Shown: one piece after another, positions 15,665 through 23,247 of the stretch
Numbering within the stretch: the stretch's first letter is position 1
Layout: each line of letters begins with the position of its first letter
DNA from: Anaerolineae bacterium
Lineage (GTDB): Bacteria; Chloroflexota; Anaerolineae; UBA1429
Direction: 5' to 3'
Assembly (NCBI GenBank): GCA_007132185.1
Contig: SLPC01000168.1
Coordinates: 1-47,406, forward strand
Length of the DNA stretch: 47,406 bases
Translations under genes and position numbers: made by a program
The notes under the pieces: generated by a model
The model's input: the letters and a program-made list of their open reading frames with translations, nothing else
Told to the model about the DNA's origin: nothing
The model's database searches: none

Positions 15665-18166
15665 ATGAGCCATAACAATCATCTCAAGCCAGAACAACTG
15701 CGTCAGAAAACAGACGCTGCTCTCTTTACCTTTGAATCTACCGAGGAACTCGAGCCTCTTGAGCGCATAATAGGCCAGGATCGGGCGGTTACAGCCATAG
15801 ATTTCGGCGTCGAAATCCCCAGCAAAGGCTATAACATCTATGCTGTCGGTCCGCCAGGCTCTGGCCGTACCACCGCCGTACGGCGTTTCTTGAATCAGCG
15901 TGCAGCCGGACGCCCCGCACCCCCTGATTGGTGTTATGTCTACAACTTTGATGAACCACGCCAGCCACGCGCTCTCCAACTACCCTCTGGCCGGGCCAAT
16001 GAGCTACGCCGGAAGATGGAGGAGCTCGTCGAGCGCATCCAGGACGAGCTTCCGCGCATGTTTGAAGGCCAGTCGTACGAGGAGCGCCGGCGCGAGTTCA
16101 TGCAAGAGATGCAAGAGCGCCAGATGGAGATCTACCAGAATCTGGAGAACTATCTCAATGAGCGGGGCTTTGCTCTCATTCGTTCACAGGCCGGGCTGGC
16201 TATCGCTCCCATGCTCAACGGAGAGGTGCTCAGCGCAGAAGATTATCAGAAGCTGGATCCAGAGATCAAGAAACGCTTTGAGGACCACCGCCCCGAGCTC
16301 CAAAGAGAGTTTGATGAGGCCATGCGTAAAGCGCGCCAGTTGGATCGCGAGAGCAAAGAAGCCCTGGAGCGAATCAACGCCGAGATGGTAGGCTTTTTGC
16401 TGGATACCCTTATGGCCGATATCCGCGAGGCCTTTGAGGAATGCCCCCAGGTTTTAGAACACCTGAACGCTGTGCGCGCCGATATTATCTCTAACCTCAA
16501 CCGACTCATGCCTCGTGGCGAGGGACAGCAGCAACAACTGCCCTTTGGCCTATCTCCACAGCGCCAGCAAGAGAGAGCCTTTGACCGTTACGCCATCGGT
16601 GTATTGGCTCAGAACGAATCAGGACAGCCGGCCCCCGTGATCATTGAGGACAATCCCAACTATCATAATCTGCTGGGGCGCATCGAACACCGCACCGAGA
16701 TGGGCACCATGGTCACCGATTTCCGCCAGATCCGCCCGGGCGCCTTGCACCGTGCCAATGGTGGCTACCTGGTCGTTGAGGCGCGGGGCCTGCTGACCAA
16801 CGCCATGGCCTATGATGCCCTCAAGCGAGCCCTGCGCAATAACGAGATCAAGATCGAGGAAATGGCCCAGTTCTTTGGCCTGGTGGCCACCGTCAGCCTG
16901 GAGCCAGAGCCGATCCCGTTGGATGTCAAGGTCGTCATAATCGGCGATCACCGGCTCTATCAGGTGCTCTATGCGATGGATGAAGAGTTTCGCGAGCTCT
17001 TCAAGGTCAAGGCCGAGTTCGTGATGGACATGAGTCGTGACAAAAACAGCCTGCAAGACCTTGCCGGATTTGTGGGCGATCTCTGTCGGCGCGAGAGCTT
17101 GATACACTTTGCCCCCGAGGCCGTGGCTCGCCTCGCCGAAGAGAGCAGCCGCGCGGCATCCGACCAGGAAAAGCTCTCTACTCACTTTGCCAGCATGGCC
17201 GACCTGGTGCGAGAATCGTCCTATCATGCCAACCGCGCCGGGCATAGCCTGACCCAAGCGAGTGATATACAGAATGCCGTTGACGACAAGCGGCGCCGCC
17301 TGGACTATGTGAAACAACGCTATCTTGAGGTCATCCGGCGTGGTACGATCCTCGTCCAGACAGAGGGAGCCATAGTTGGCCAAACCAACGCCCTCTCGGT
17401 AGCGCAGTCAGCCGATTTTATCTTTGGGCTACCCTCACGCATCTCGGCGCGGACCTTTATGGGGCGTTCCTCTGTAGTGAGTGTGGAACGAGAGGTCAAG
17501 CTGAGCGGCCCCATCCATGGCAAAGGCAACATGATCCTATCTTCCTATCTGGCCGGCCGCTTTGCACAGCAACGCCCCCTGACCATGTCCGCCAGCCTGA
17601 CCTTTGAGCAGAACTATAGTGGCGTCGAGGGCGATAGCGCCTCCTCAACCGAGCTGTACTCGATCCTCTCCAGCCTGGCCGATGTACCGATCAAGCAGAG
17701 CTTCGCAGTCACCGGCTCGGTGAGCCAGTCAGGCCAGGTGCAGGCCATCGGCGGTGTCAACGCCAAAATCGAGGGCTTTTTCGATCTGTGCCGAGAGCGC
17801 GGCCTTACCGGCGACCAGGGCGTTCTCATCCCACAATCCAACGTCCGCAACCTCATGCTGCGCTCTGATGTGGTCGAGGCCGTCGAGCAAGGTCAGTTTC
17901 ATATCTGTGCCGTCTCGACCATCGAGGAGGGCATCGAGCTGCTGACCGGTATGCCCGCCGGTGAGGAGGACGAGGAAGGCAACTATCCCGAGGGCACTCT
18001 TTATGCTCTGGTCAAGAAAAAGCTGGATACGTACGCCGAGCGCATGAAAAGGGTCAGCCAGCCACAACGCAATGACAATCAGGGATCTGAGCAAGAGTCC
18101 GAGCCAGAAGAGAAATCCGACGACGAAGACGACCTGCCAGATCCCGATATCCCCGTCTCGTCCTAA
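15665..18166 (+). CDS. Lon-like AAA+ serine protease (LonB/archaeal-type Lon relative)
   Basis: 833 residues. N-terminal region with an atypical AAA+ module: Walker A GPPGSGRT at about residue 62, followed by a long charged coiled-coil-like insertion (about 120-260, rich in Glu/Arg/Gln). The C-terminus is a Lon-type S16 peptidase domain, with catalytic Ser658 in EGDSASS and Lys701 in GGVNAKIEGF, the Ser-Lys dyad. There is no N-terminal substrate-recognition LAN domain and no membrane anchor, so it belongs to the soluble Lon-like ATPase-protease proteins seen in many bacteria. The C-terminal 40 residues are acidic and disordered. Role: ATP-dependent degradation of misfolded or regulatory proteins. 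GGGGAGG lies 8 bases before the ATG. It is a single-gene unit between its own promoter and a hairpin. Confidence 0.9.
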   Translation: MSHNNHLKPEQLRQKTDAALFTFESTEELEPLERIIGQDRAVTAIDFGVEIPSKGYNIYAVGPPGSGRTTAVRRFLNQRAAGRPAPPDWCYVYNFDEPRQPRALQLPSGRANELRRKMEELVERIQDELPRMFEGQSYEERRREFMQEMQERQMEIYQNLENYLNERGFALIRSQAGLAIAPMLNGEVLSAEDYQKLDPEIKKRFEDHRPELQREFDEAMRKARQLDRESKEALERINAEMVGFLLDTLMADIREAFEECPQVLEHLNAVRADIISNLNRLMPRGEGQQQQLPFGLSPQRQQERAFDRYAIGVLAQNESGQPAPVIIEDNPNYHNLLGRIEHRTEMGTMVTDFRQIRPGALHRANGGYLVVEARGLLTNAMAYDALKRALRNNEIKIEEMAQFFGLVATVSLEPEPIPLDVKVVIIGDHRLYQVLYAMDEEFRELFKVKAEFVMDMSRDKNSLQDLAGFVGDLCRRESLIHFAPEAVARLAEESSRAASDQEKLSTHFASMADLVRESSYHANRAGHSLTQASDIQNAVDDKRRRLDYVKQRYLEVIRRGTILVQTEGAIVGQTNALSVAQSADFIFGLPSRISARTFMGRSSVVSVEREVKLSGPIHGKGNMILSSYLAGRFAQQRPLTMSASLTFEQNYSGVEGDSASSTELYSILSSLADVPIKQSFAVTGSVSQSGQVQAIGGVNAKIEGFFDLCRERGLTGDQGVLIPQSNVRNLMLRSDVVEAVEQGQFHICAVSTIEEGIELLTGMPAGEEDEEGNYPEGTLYALVKKKLDTYAERMKRVSQPQRNDNQGSEQESEPEEKSDDEDDLPDPDIPVSS

Positions 18167-18199
18167 GAACGCACCGCCCCCACCATTGCATGAAACATC

Positions 18200-18234
18200 A
18201 AGCCGCCGGGTCGCATCAGCTGACCCGGCGGCTT
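18200..18234. terminator. GC-rich hairpin after the Lon-like gene
   Basis: AAGCCGCCGGGT (18200-18211) and ACCCGGCGGCTT (18223-18234) form a perfect 12-bp stem with an 11-base loop, 33 bases after the stop. It has no long T-run, but the stem ends in TT and position suits a terminator. Confidence 0.65.
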
Positions 18235-18296
18235 GGCGTCTCCCGACGTCAGGTGGTACTGTTGGCCACACCCGTGCCACATTTTTCGGGGGCCTT

Positions 18297-18324
18297 TTGA
18301 CACCGAGAAAATGAGGCCTACAAT
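18297..18324 (+). promoter_or_regulatory. Sigma70-like promoter of the cation exchanger gene
   Basis: TTGACA (18297-18302), 16 bases, TACAAT (18319-18324). It shows that in-frame start codons before about 18331 cannot be used from this promoter. Confidence 0.75.
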
Positions 18325-18406
18325 TCTTTCTCAGGGCCTGCTTTGCCGTTCACGGCGGGGGGCTGTTCTTTTTGAGCGTCGGTTTCCCGAAAGCTGGTGG
18401 GGCATA

Positions 18407-19441
18407 ATGGGCTACCTGTGGGCTTCTGAGAGTCTGTGGAGCAATGTCCTCATCGGCGCCCTGGCGTTGGCGCTCCTGATCAAAAGCGCTGACGAAGTGG
18501 TCAAACGCCTGGTGGGTCTGGCAGAGTACTTTGATCTGTCTACCACGTTCATGGGCATGACCGTGGTCTCGCTGGCCACCAGCATTCCCGAGATCAGCGC
18601 CCATCTGACCGCCTCGGTGGGCATTCTGACCGGCACCCTCGACTATGAACAGTCCTCGGCGATCGTCCTTGGCGCCAACATCGGCTCTGACGTGGTGCAA
18701 CAGACCTTGATCCTGGGCCTGGTGGTCTTTTTTGCGGGCGGCCTCTATTTTCGGCGCTATTTTCTCCTCAAGAGCTTGCTCCCCATGATCGGCACCACCC
18801 TCATGTGCCTGATCTTGGGCTGGAATCAGGTCTATTCGCGCCTTGATGGCTTGATCCTCTTTGGCACTTTTTTTGCCTATACCTATTATCTCTATCGTGA
18901 TGAGCGCAAGTTCTATCAGCGTAGCGAGACAGTAGAGACCGACCCCCAGAGTGTGCCCCAGTCCCGGCGCGAGGCGCAGAAATATGCCCTTATCGCGCTT
19001 GGCGCCATGGCATTGACCGTGCTGAGCGCCAATGTGGTGCTTCATGTCACCGAATTTGTGGTGGAGAATACGGGCATTGCCGGTTCCCTCATTGGCGTGG
19101 TTACCCTGGGCATCGCTTCGGCGCTGCCCGAACTCATGACCGCTATCTCGGGCATTCGCAAGAAGGAACACGGCATCTCCCTGGGGACGCTCATCGGCAG
19201 CAACATCACCAATCCCCTTGTAGCGATCGGCGGCGGCGCCCTGCTGTCTACCTATTGGGTGCCACGCCCCCTCATCCATTGGGATCTGCCCTGGGAGACC
19301 ATCAGCGGGGCCATCCTCTTGGGCATGTTATGGTTTCGAAAGGGTAGGCTGGGCAAAGCCGGGGCGATCTATCTTATGTTTCTCTACTTTGTCTATCTTA
19401 TTGGGCGTGCACTCTTGTTCCCTACAGATTTTTACTACTGA
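18407..19441 (+). CDS. Sodium/calcium exchanger family (CaCA) membrane protein
   Basis: 344 residues with about ten membrane segments. The two alpha-repeats that line the ion path are visible: GMTVVSLATSIPEISAHLTA in the N-terminal half and GVVTLGIASALPELMTAISG in the C-terminal half, each followed by a Gly-Ala/Ser-Asn motif (GANIGSDV, GSNITNP). The Glu in TSIPE and ALPE are the expected ion-binding residues. A charged cytoplasmic loop (about 165-195) separates the halves. It should exchange Ca2+ or another cation for Na+ or H+. I place the start at 18407; an upstream ATG at 18311 lies inside the promoter. The ribosome site (GGTGGGG) is weak. Confidence 0.85.
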   Translation: MGYLWASESLWSNVLIGALALALLIKSADEVVKRLVGLAEYFDLSTTFMGMTVVSLATSIPEISAHLTASVGILTGTLDYEQSSAIVLGANIGSDVVQQTLILGLVVFFAGGLYFRRYFLLKSLLPMIGTTLMCLILGWNQVYSRLDGLILFGTFFAYTYYLYRDERKFYQRSETVETDPQSVPQSRREAQKYALIALGAMALTVLSANVVLHVTEFVVENTGIAGSLIGVVTLGIASALPELMTAISGIRKKEHGISLGTLIGSNITNPLVAIGGGALLSTYWVPRPLIHWDLPWETISGAILLGMLWFRKGRLGKAGAIYLMFLYFVYLIGRALLFPTDFYY

Positions 19442-19537
19442 CAAGCCGGCCGTCAAGCTCCCACCTGATCGTATGGAGCGTGCATACCGATTGCGCCAAG
19501 GCGGTGCATATTAGTCCCCCTACCCCCGACAGTGTTG

Positions 19538-19546
19538 TGATATAAT
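19538..19546 (+). promoter_or_regulatory. Extended -10 promoter of the folate gene pair
   Basis: TGaTATAAT at 19538-19546 is a perfect -10 with an extended TG. No good -35 lies at the right distance. The start codon is 34 bases downstream. Confidence 0.6.
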
Positions 19547-19580
19547 CGAGCCAAGATGCCGTGACGAGGGGAGTGAATGG

Positions 19581-20213
19581 ATGTTTACTGAGCGTACTGT
19601 GGCTGATTTCTTGGACGCCCTGGCTTCGTCCGAACCAACGCCGGGCGGAGGAAGCACCGCCGCGCTGGCCGGCGCCCTGGCCGCTGGGCTGGTCAGCATG
19701 GTCTGCCAGCTCACCATCGGCAAACGGCGCTTTCGCGATGTGGAGGCCGCGCTGCAAGAGATCTTGGCCCAGGCCGAGGCCCTGCGCCAGCGCATGGGCG
19801 AGCTCATGGAACGGGATGCCGCAGCCTATACGAGTGTCATGGGCGCCTATCGCCTGCCGAATCATGCCCCCGAGGAGCAGCAGCATCGCCAGAGCGTGAT
19901 GCAAAAAGCCCTAGAGGAAGCCACTCTTGTCCCTTTGGAGATTGCCGAGGGCTGCGCCCAGATCCTCGAGCTGGCTTTGCCGGCTGCCGAGCTGGGCAAC
20001 CCCTGGGCCGTAAGCGATGCCGGGGCTGCCGCTCTTCTGGCCGAGGCCGCACTTTACGCCGCCCTCCTCAATGTACACATCAACCTTCGCAACCAACAAG
20101 ACACGCCGCTTGCGGCCGATGCGCGCCATCGGATGGATGATCTGACGGCCCGAGCCAAGCAAAAGGAGCGCATCCTGGAGCTGGTACATCAGCGCATCGC
20201 AAGCGGATCGTAG
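19581..20213 (+). CDS. fchA: Cyclodeaminase/cyclohydrolase family protein (FchA-like)
   Basis: 210 residues, the length of stand-alone members of the formiminotetrahydrofolate cyclodeaminase family. The N-terminal signature SEPTPGGGSTAALAGALAA is the family hallmark, and NPWAVSDAGAAALLAEAA is the second conserved block. Members act as formimino-THF cyclodeaminase or, in anaerobes, as methenyl-THF cyclohydrolase (FchA). Here the gene is followed 13 bases later by folD, whose product lacks the usual cyclohydrolase Lys, so the cyclohydrolase reading is favoured. No histidine degradation genes are nearby. GAGGGGAG lies 7 bases before the ATG. Confidence 0.82.
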   Translation: MFTERTVADFLDALASSEPTPGGGSTAALAGALAAGLVSMVCQLTIGKRRFRDVEAALQEILAQAEALRQRMGELMERDAAAYTSVMGAYRLPNHAPEEQQHRQSVMQKALEEATLVPLEIAEGCAQILELALPAAELGNPWAVSDAGAAALLAEAALYAALLNVHINLRNQQDTPLAADARHRMDDLTARAKQKERILELVHQRIASGS

Positions 20214-20226
20214 GAGGAATACCCGG

Positions 20227-21090
20227 ATGTCTGCAGAGATACTGGATGGACGCGCCATTGCGCGTTCCATGCGCCAAGAGATCGCCGACGATGTCGCCCA
20301 GTGGGTCGACAAAGAGGGACAACCACCGACCCTGGCCATCGTTCAGATGGGAGCCGATCCTGCGTCGGACCGTTACGTGAGAGCCATCGAGAGAGGGTTC
20401 AAGGGTGTGGGCATGCTTGTGCGGCGTGTGGCCCTGGCCGCAGACGCGACCCAGGAGCGCATGGCCGAGGCGCTCGAGCAATTGGGCATGGATGATGATG
20501 TGCAGGGCGTCATCGTGCAACTGCCGCTCCCCCTACACATCAAAGAATCGGTGTTACATAAACTATCGCCGGTCAAGGATGTGGATGGCATCCATCCTCT
20601 GAATGCCGGGCTGCTGTTGCAGCGCTCCAAAGCGGCGCTGGTGCCGGCCACCCCCCTGGGGGCGATGGAGCTGCTGCGCCGCTACAATATCGATGTCGAG
20701 GGCAAGAACGCAGTCCTGGTGGGGCGTAGCCGCATCGTTGGGCTCCCCATGTCGTTGCTTCTGTTGCATCGCCACGCCACGGTAACCGTCTGCCACACAC
20801 GCACCCGCGATCTGGCCAAGATCACCCGCACCGCCGATATCCTTGCTGTGGCCGTGGGCCGGCCCGCCATGATCACACGAGAGATGGTACGCTCTGGGAC
20901 GGTGGTGATCGACTTTGGCATCAATCTGATGAATGGCGAGATGGTGGGCGATGTGGACAAGGGCGTGGCCGAGGTTGCCAGCTATATTACCCCCGTCCCC
21001 GGAGGCGCCGGCCCGATGACCAATATCATGCTCATGCGCAACACGCTCCAGGCGGCACAACGTCAGCGCGAATTGCGCGACAAAGCCTAG
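20227..21090 (+). CDS. folD: Methylenetetrahydrofolate dehydrogenase/cyclohydrolase FolD with Lys-to-Arg change
   Basis: 287 residues, full length. The family blocks are present: LDGRAIARSMRQEI, DPASDRYV, GVIVQLPLPLHI, KDVDGIHPLN, VLVGRSRIVGLPMSLL (NADP-binding) and YITPVPGGAGPMT. FolD interconverts methylene-, methenyl- and formyl-tetrahydrofolate. The catalytic Lys of the YVxxKxK motif (Lys56 in the Escherichia coli and human enzymes) is Arg56 here, and the first Lys (54) is Ile; alignment is ungapped from DPAS to VG. Gln of VQLPLP and Asp of DVDG are kept. Loss of this Lys in characterised enzymes removes cyclohydrolase activity, so this protein may be mainly a dehydrogenase. GGAGGA precedes the ATG by 7 bases. 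Its stop shares bases with that of the convergent gene. Confidence 0.93.
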   Translation: MSAEILDGRAIARSMRQEIADDVAQWVDKEGQPPTLAIVQMGADPASDRYVRAIERGFKGVGMLVRRVALAADATQERMAEALEQLGMDDDVQGVIVQLPLPLHIKESVLHKLSPVKDVDGIHPLNAGLLLQRSKAALVPATPLGAMELLRRYNIDVEGKNAVLVGRSRIVGLPMSLLLLHRHATVTVCHTRTRDLAKITRTADILAVAVGRPAMITREMVRSGTVVIDFGINLMNGEMVGDVDKGVAEVASYITPVPGGAGPMTNIMLMRNTLQAAQRQRELRDKA

Positions 21091-21878
21091 GTGCGCTGCT
21101 CCGAGAGCTCGTACAGCCGCATGATGATCCAGATGCTCATGACGGCAAAGGCAAGGTTCACGGCCTCGGCTATGGCAAAACCCGCCAGCCGGGCCAGGCC
21201 GGGAACGATGATGGCGATAGAGGTGTGATAGAGAACGGCAAAGCCAAACCAGCGCTTTTGCCCCGAGGCCAGACTCTCCATCACCAGCAGCGCCCAGGCT
21301 ACCTGGTGGGGCAGGGCCAGTATGCGCTCGAATGCCACGATCAAAGGCTGCACCCACGAGACGTTGGCGATCTCATGGAGCATTGCGGCCTCTGCCGTGC
21401 CTGCGCCCGGGCTGAGTTGCTGCACCAGCGCCAGCGGATCCATGCGCCCCATGATCAGATAAGTCACAAAGCCGATAAAGGTCAACCCGGCGATCAGCCA
21501 CATGGTCTCCAGGGCATTGTGCCCCAGCCCATAGGCCACGCCATTCCGCCAGATCAGCCGGTAGTTCCCCCTGCGAAAGAGAAAGCGGTAGCCCAGCCAG
21601 CGTCCACTCTCCTCGATCAGCGCGGTGAGCAGCGCCATGGTCATCAGCCAGGCAAAGGCGCCCCAGGCTGTTTTGAGAGACTCGCCCCAGATCGCGTCAA
21701 GAAAAATGCTCAGTGGCAGCCAGGTAAAGAGCTGAAAGACAGCAAAGATCAGCGCACCATAGGCGAACAGAGGCCATGGTGTACGGGTGTGTCTCCGAAA
21801 AACCAAGATGGCCGCCAGCGGGTAGCCAACTTGGATCAAGAGCGATATGATAAAGGCCAGAATCGTGGCAGCCTGCAA
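21087..21878 (-). CDS. YhfC-type intramembrane metalloprotease-like protein
   Basis: 263 residues with seven or eight membrane helices. A conserved EESGRWLGYRF block and a following GLGHNALE motif match the YhfC family, related in layout to CPBP-type intramembrane proteases; the Glu-Glu and His-Asn residues are the candidate metal or catalytic residues. Function is unproven. The only reasonable start is TTG at 21878 with a G-rich ribosome site (AGGGGGG) close upstream. Its stop codon overlaps the stop of folD (shared CTAG). Confidence 0.75.
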   Translation of the reverse strand: MQAATILAFIISLLIQVGYPLAAILVFRRHTRTPWPLFAYGALIFAVFQLFTWLPLSIFLDAIWGESLKTAWGAFAWLMTMALLTALIEESGRWLGYRFLFRRGNYRLIWRNGVAYGLGHNALETMWLIAGLTFIGFVTYLIMGRMDPLALVQQLSPGAGTAEAAMLHEIANVSWVQPLIVAFERILALPHQVAWALLVMESLASGQKRWFGFAVLYHTSIAIIVPGLARLAGFAIAEAVNLAFAVMSIWIIMRLYELSEQRT

Positions 21879-21911
21879 GAACCCCCCTAATACGACCGAG
21901 CTGTCGGCCCC

Positions 21912-21939
21912 ATTATAGCAGTGCCGTTGAGCCTATCAA
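21912..21939 (-). promoter_or_regulatory. Promoter of the YhfC-like gene
   Basis: On the minus strand TTGATA (21939-21934), 16 bases, TATAAT (21917-21912), preceded by an extended TGC. It is 34 bases from the TTG start. Confidence 0.75.
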
Positions 21940-21983
21940 GTCGAACCATCAAGCAAAAAAACTGGATCACCGAGAGGAGAGAC

Positions 21984-23198
21984 ATGACCAATCCATCCAA
22001 CTTTGTCGATCGAGCCCTTGACCAGGGCGAGGGCATCTTGCGCCTGGCGCCCACCTGGGTGCCGCGCAGCTTTTGCATCCCTGGCCGCCGGCTCAAACTG
22101 CATCCCGATGATTATTACGCCTTGGGCGCCGATCGCGGCGGCATCGACGAGCGCTGGTTCGCCTCTACCGTCCAGGCTGACAACGGTCCGGGCACGCCCC
22201 CCGATGAAGGGCTCAGCTATATCGTCGGCCAAGACGGACAGGAGGAGCGCCTTACCCTGCGCGATGCCGTGGCTGCCGCCGGAGCCGACATCATCGGCCC
22301 GCGCCTGCTGGAGGCTTGTGGCGAATGGCCCATGTATGCCAAGTTCTTTGACAACCTGGGCCCCCTGCCCCTGCATCTGCACCAGATGTCAGCCGATGCC
22401 GAGCGGGTCGGCCAGAACGCCAAACCCGAGGCCTACTTTTTTCCCACACAGCTCAACAACCACGGCGGACGTTTCCCCTACACCTTTTTGGGGCTCCAGC
22501 CCGGCGTCACGCGGGAACAGGTCAAGACATGCCTGGAGAACTGGAATCGGGGCGATAACAAAATTCTGAACCTGTCGCAGGCCTACCTGCTGGAGCCGGG
22601 GACCGGCTGGGACGTGCCTGCCGGCGTACTGCATGCCCCGGGTAGCATGCTCACCTACGAGCCGCAGGCCGCCAGCGACGTGTTCGCCATGTTCCAGTCT
22701 CTGGTGGACAAGGTCCCCATCGCGCGAGATCTGCTGGTCAAGAACGTGCCCCCGGCGCACCATGACAACCTCGACTATATGGTCCAGATGCTGGACTGGG
22801 AGTTGAATACCGATCCCGAGCTGTATGCCCATCGCTTTATGCCACCGCGCCCCCTGGTTTCGGCGCAGGAGGCCGAGGCGCTGGGCTGCTGGGATGAATG
22901 GATCGCCTACCGCAGCCCGAGCTTTTCCGCCAAGCAGACCACGATCTTTCCGGGGCGCGAGGCGACTCTACAGGATGCGGCCTGCTATGGGCTGATCGCG
23001 GTGCAAGGCCATGGCGAGCTGGGGCCCTGGTCCATCGAGACCCCAGCCATGATTCGCTTTGGCCAGCTCACCAACGACGAGTTCTTTGTCACCGAGCAGG
23101 CGGCTCGCGCTGGCGTGCGCGTCCGCAATCTGAGCCAGACCGAGCCCCTGGTCATGTTGCGCCACTTTGGCCCCGATAACCCGGATCTAGACGCATAA
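21984..23198 (+). CDS. Cupin-type phosphomannose isomerase-like protein
   Basis: 404 residues. The central block PLPLHLHQMSADAERVGQNA followed by KPEAYFFP resembles the metal-binding jelly roll of type I phosphomannose isomerases (His-x-His ... Glu), and PAGVLHAPGSMLTYEPQ resembles the second half-site His. The C-terminal 120 residues look like a second, poorer cupin barrel. It is longer and more divergent than MannA and may act on another sugar or be a non-catalytic relative; the sugar is not identifiable. AGAGGAGA lies just before the ATG at 21984. Its upstream promoter is not obvious. A bidirectional hairpin follows. Confidence 0.7.
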   Translation: MTNPSNFVDRALDQGEGILRLAPTWVPRSFCIPGRRLKLHPDDYYALGADRGGIDERWFASTVQADNGPGTPPDEGLSYIVGQDGQEERLTLRDAVAAAGADIIGPRLLEACGEWPMYAKFFDNLGPLPLHLHQMSADAERVGQNAKPEAYFFPTQLNNHGGRFPYTFLGLQPGVTREQVKTCLENWNRGDNKILNLSQAYLLEPGTGWDVPAGVLHAPGSMLTYEPQAASDVFAMFQSLVDKVPIARDLLVKNVPPAHHDNLDYMVQMLDWELNTDPELYAHRFMPPRPLVSAQEAEALGCWDEWIAYRSPSFSAKQTTIFPGREATLQDAACYGLIAVQGHGELGPWSIETPAMIRFGQLTNDEFFVTEQAARAGVRVRNLSQTEPLVMLRHFGPDNPDLDA

Positions 23199-23201
23199 AG
23201 A

Positions 23202-23230
23202 GACGGGGCGCTCACCAAGAGCGCCCCGTC
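23202..23230. terminator. Bidirectional hairpin between convergent genes
   Basis: GACGGGGCGCTC (23202-23213) and GAGCGCCCCGTC (23219-23230) form a perfect 12-bp stem with loop ACCAA, placed between the convergent cupin and propeller genes. It is flanked by short T-rich or A-rich stretches on each side. Confidence 0.8.
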
Positions 23231-23247
23231 CATTATTCTGAGCCCCG

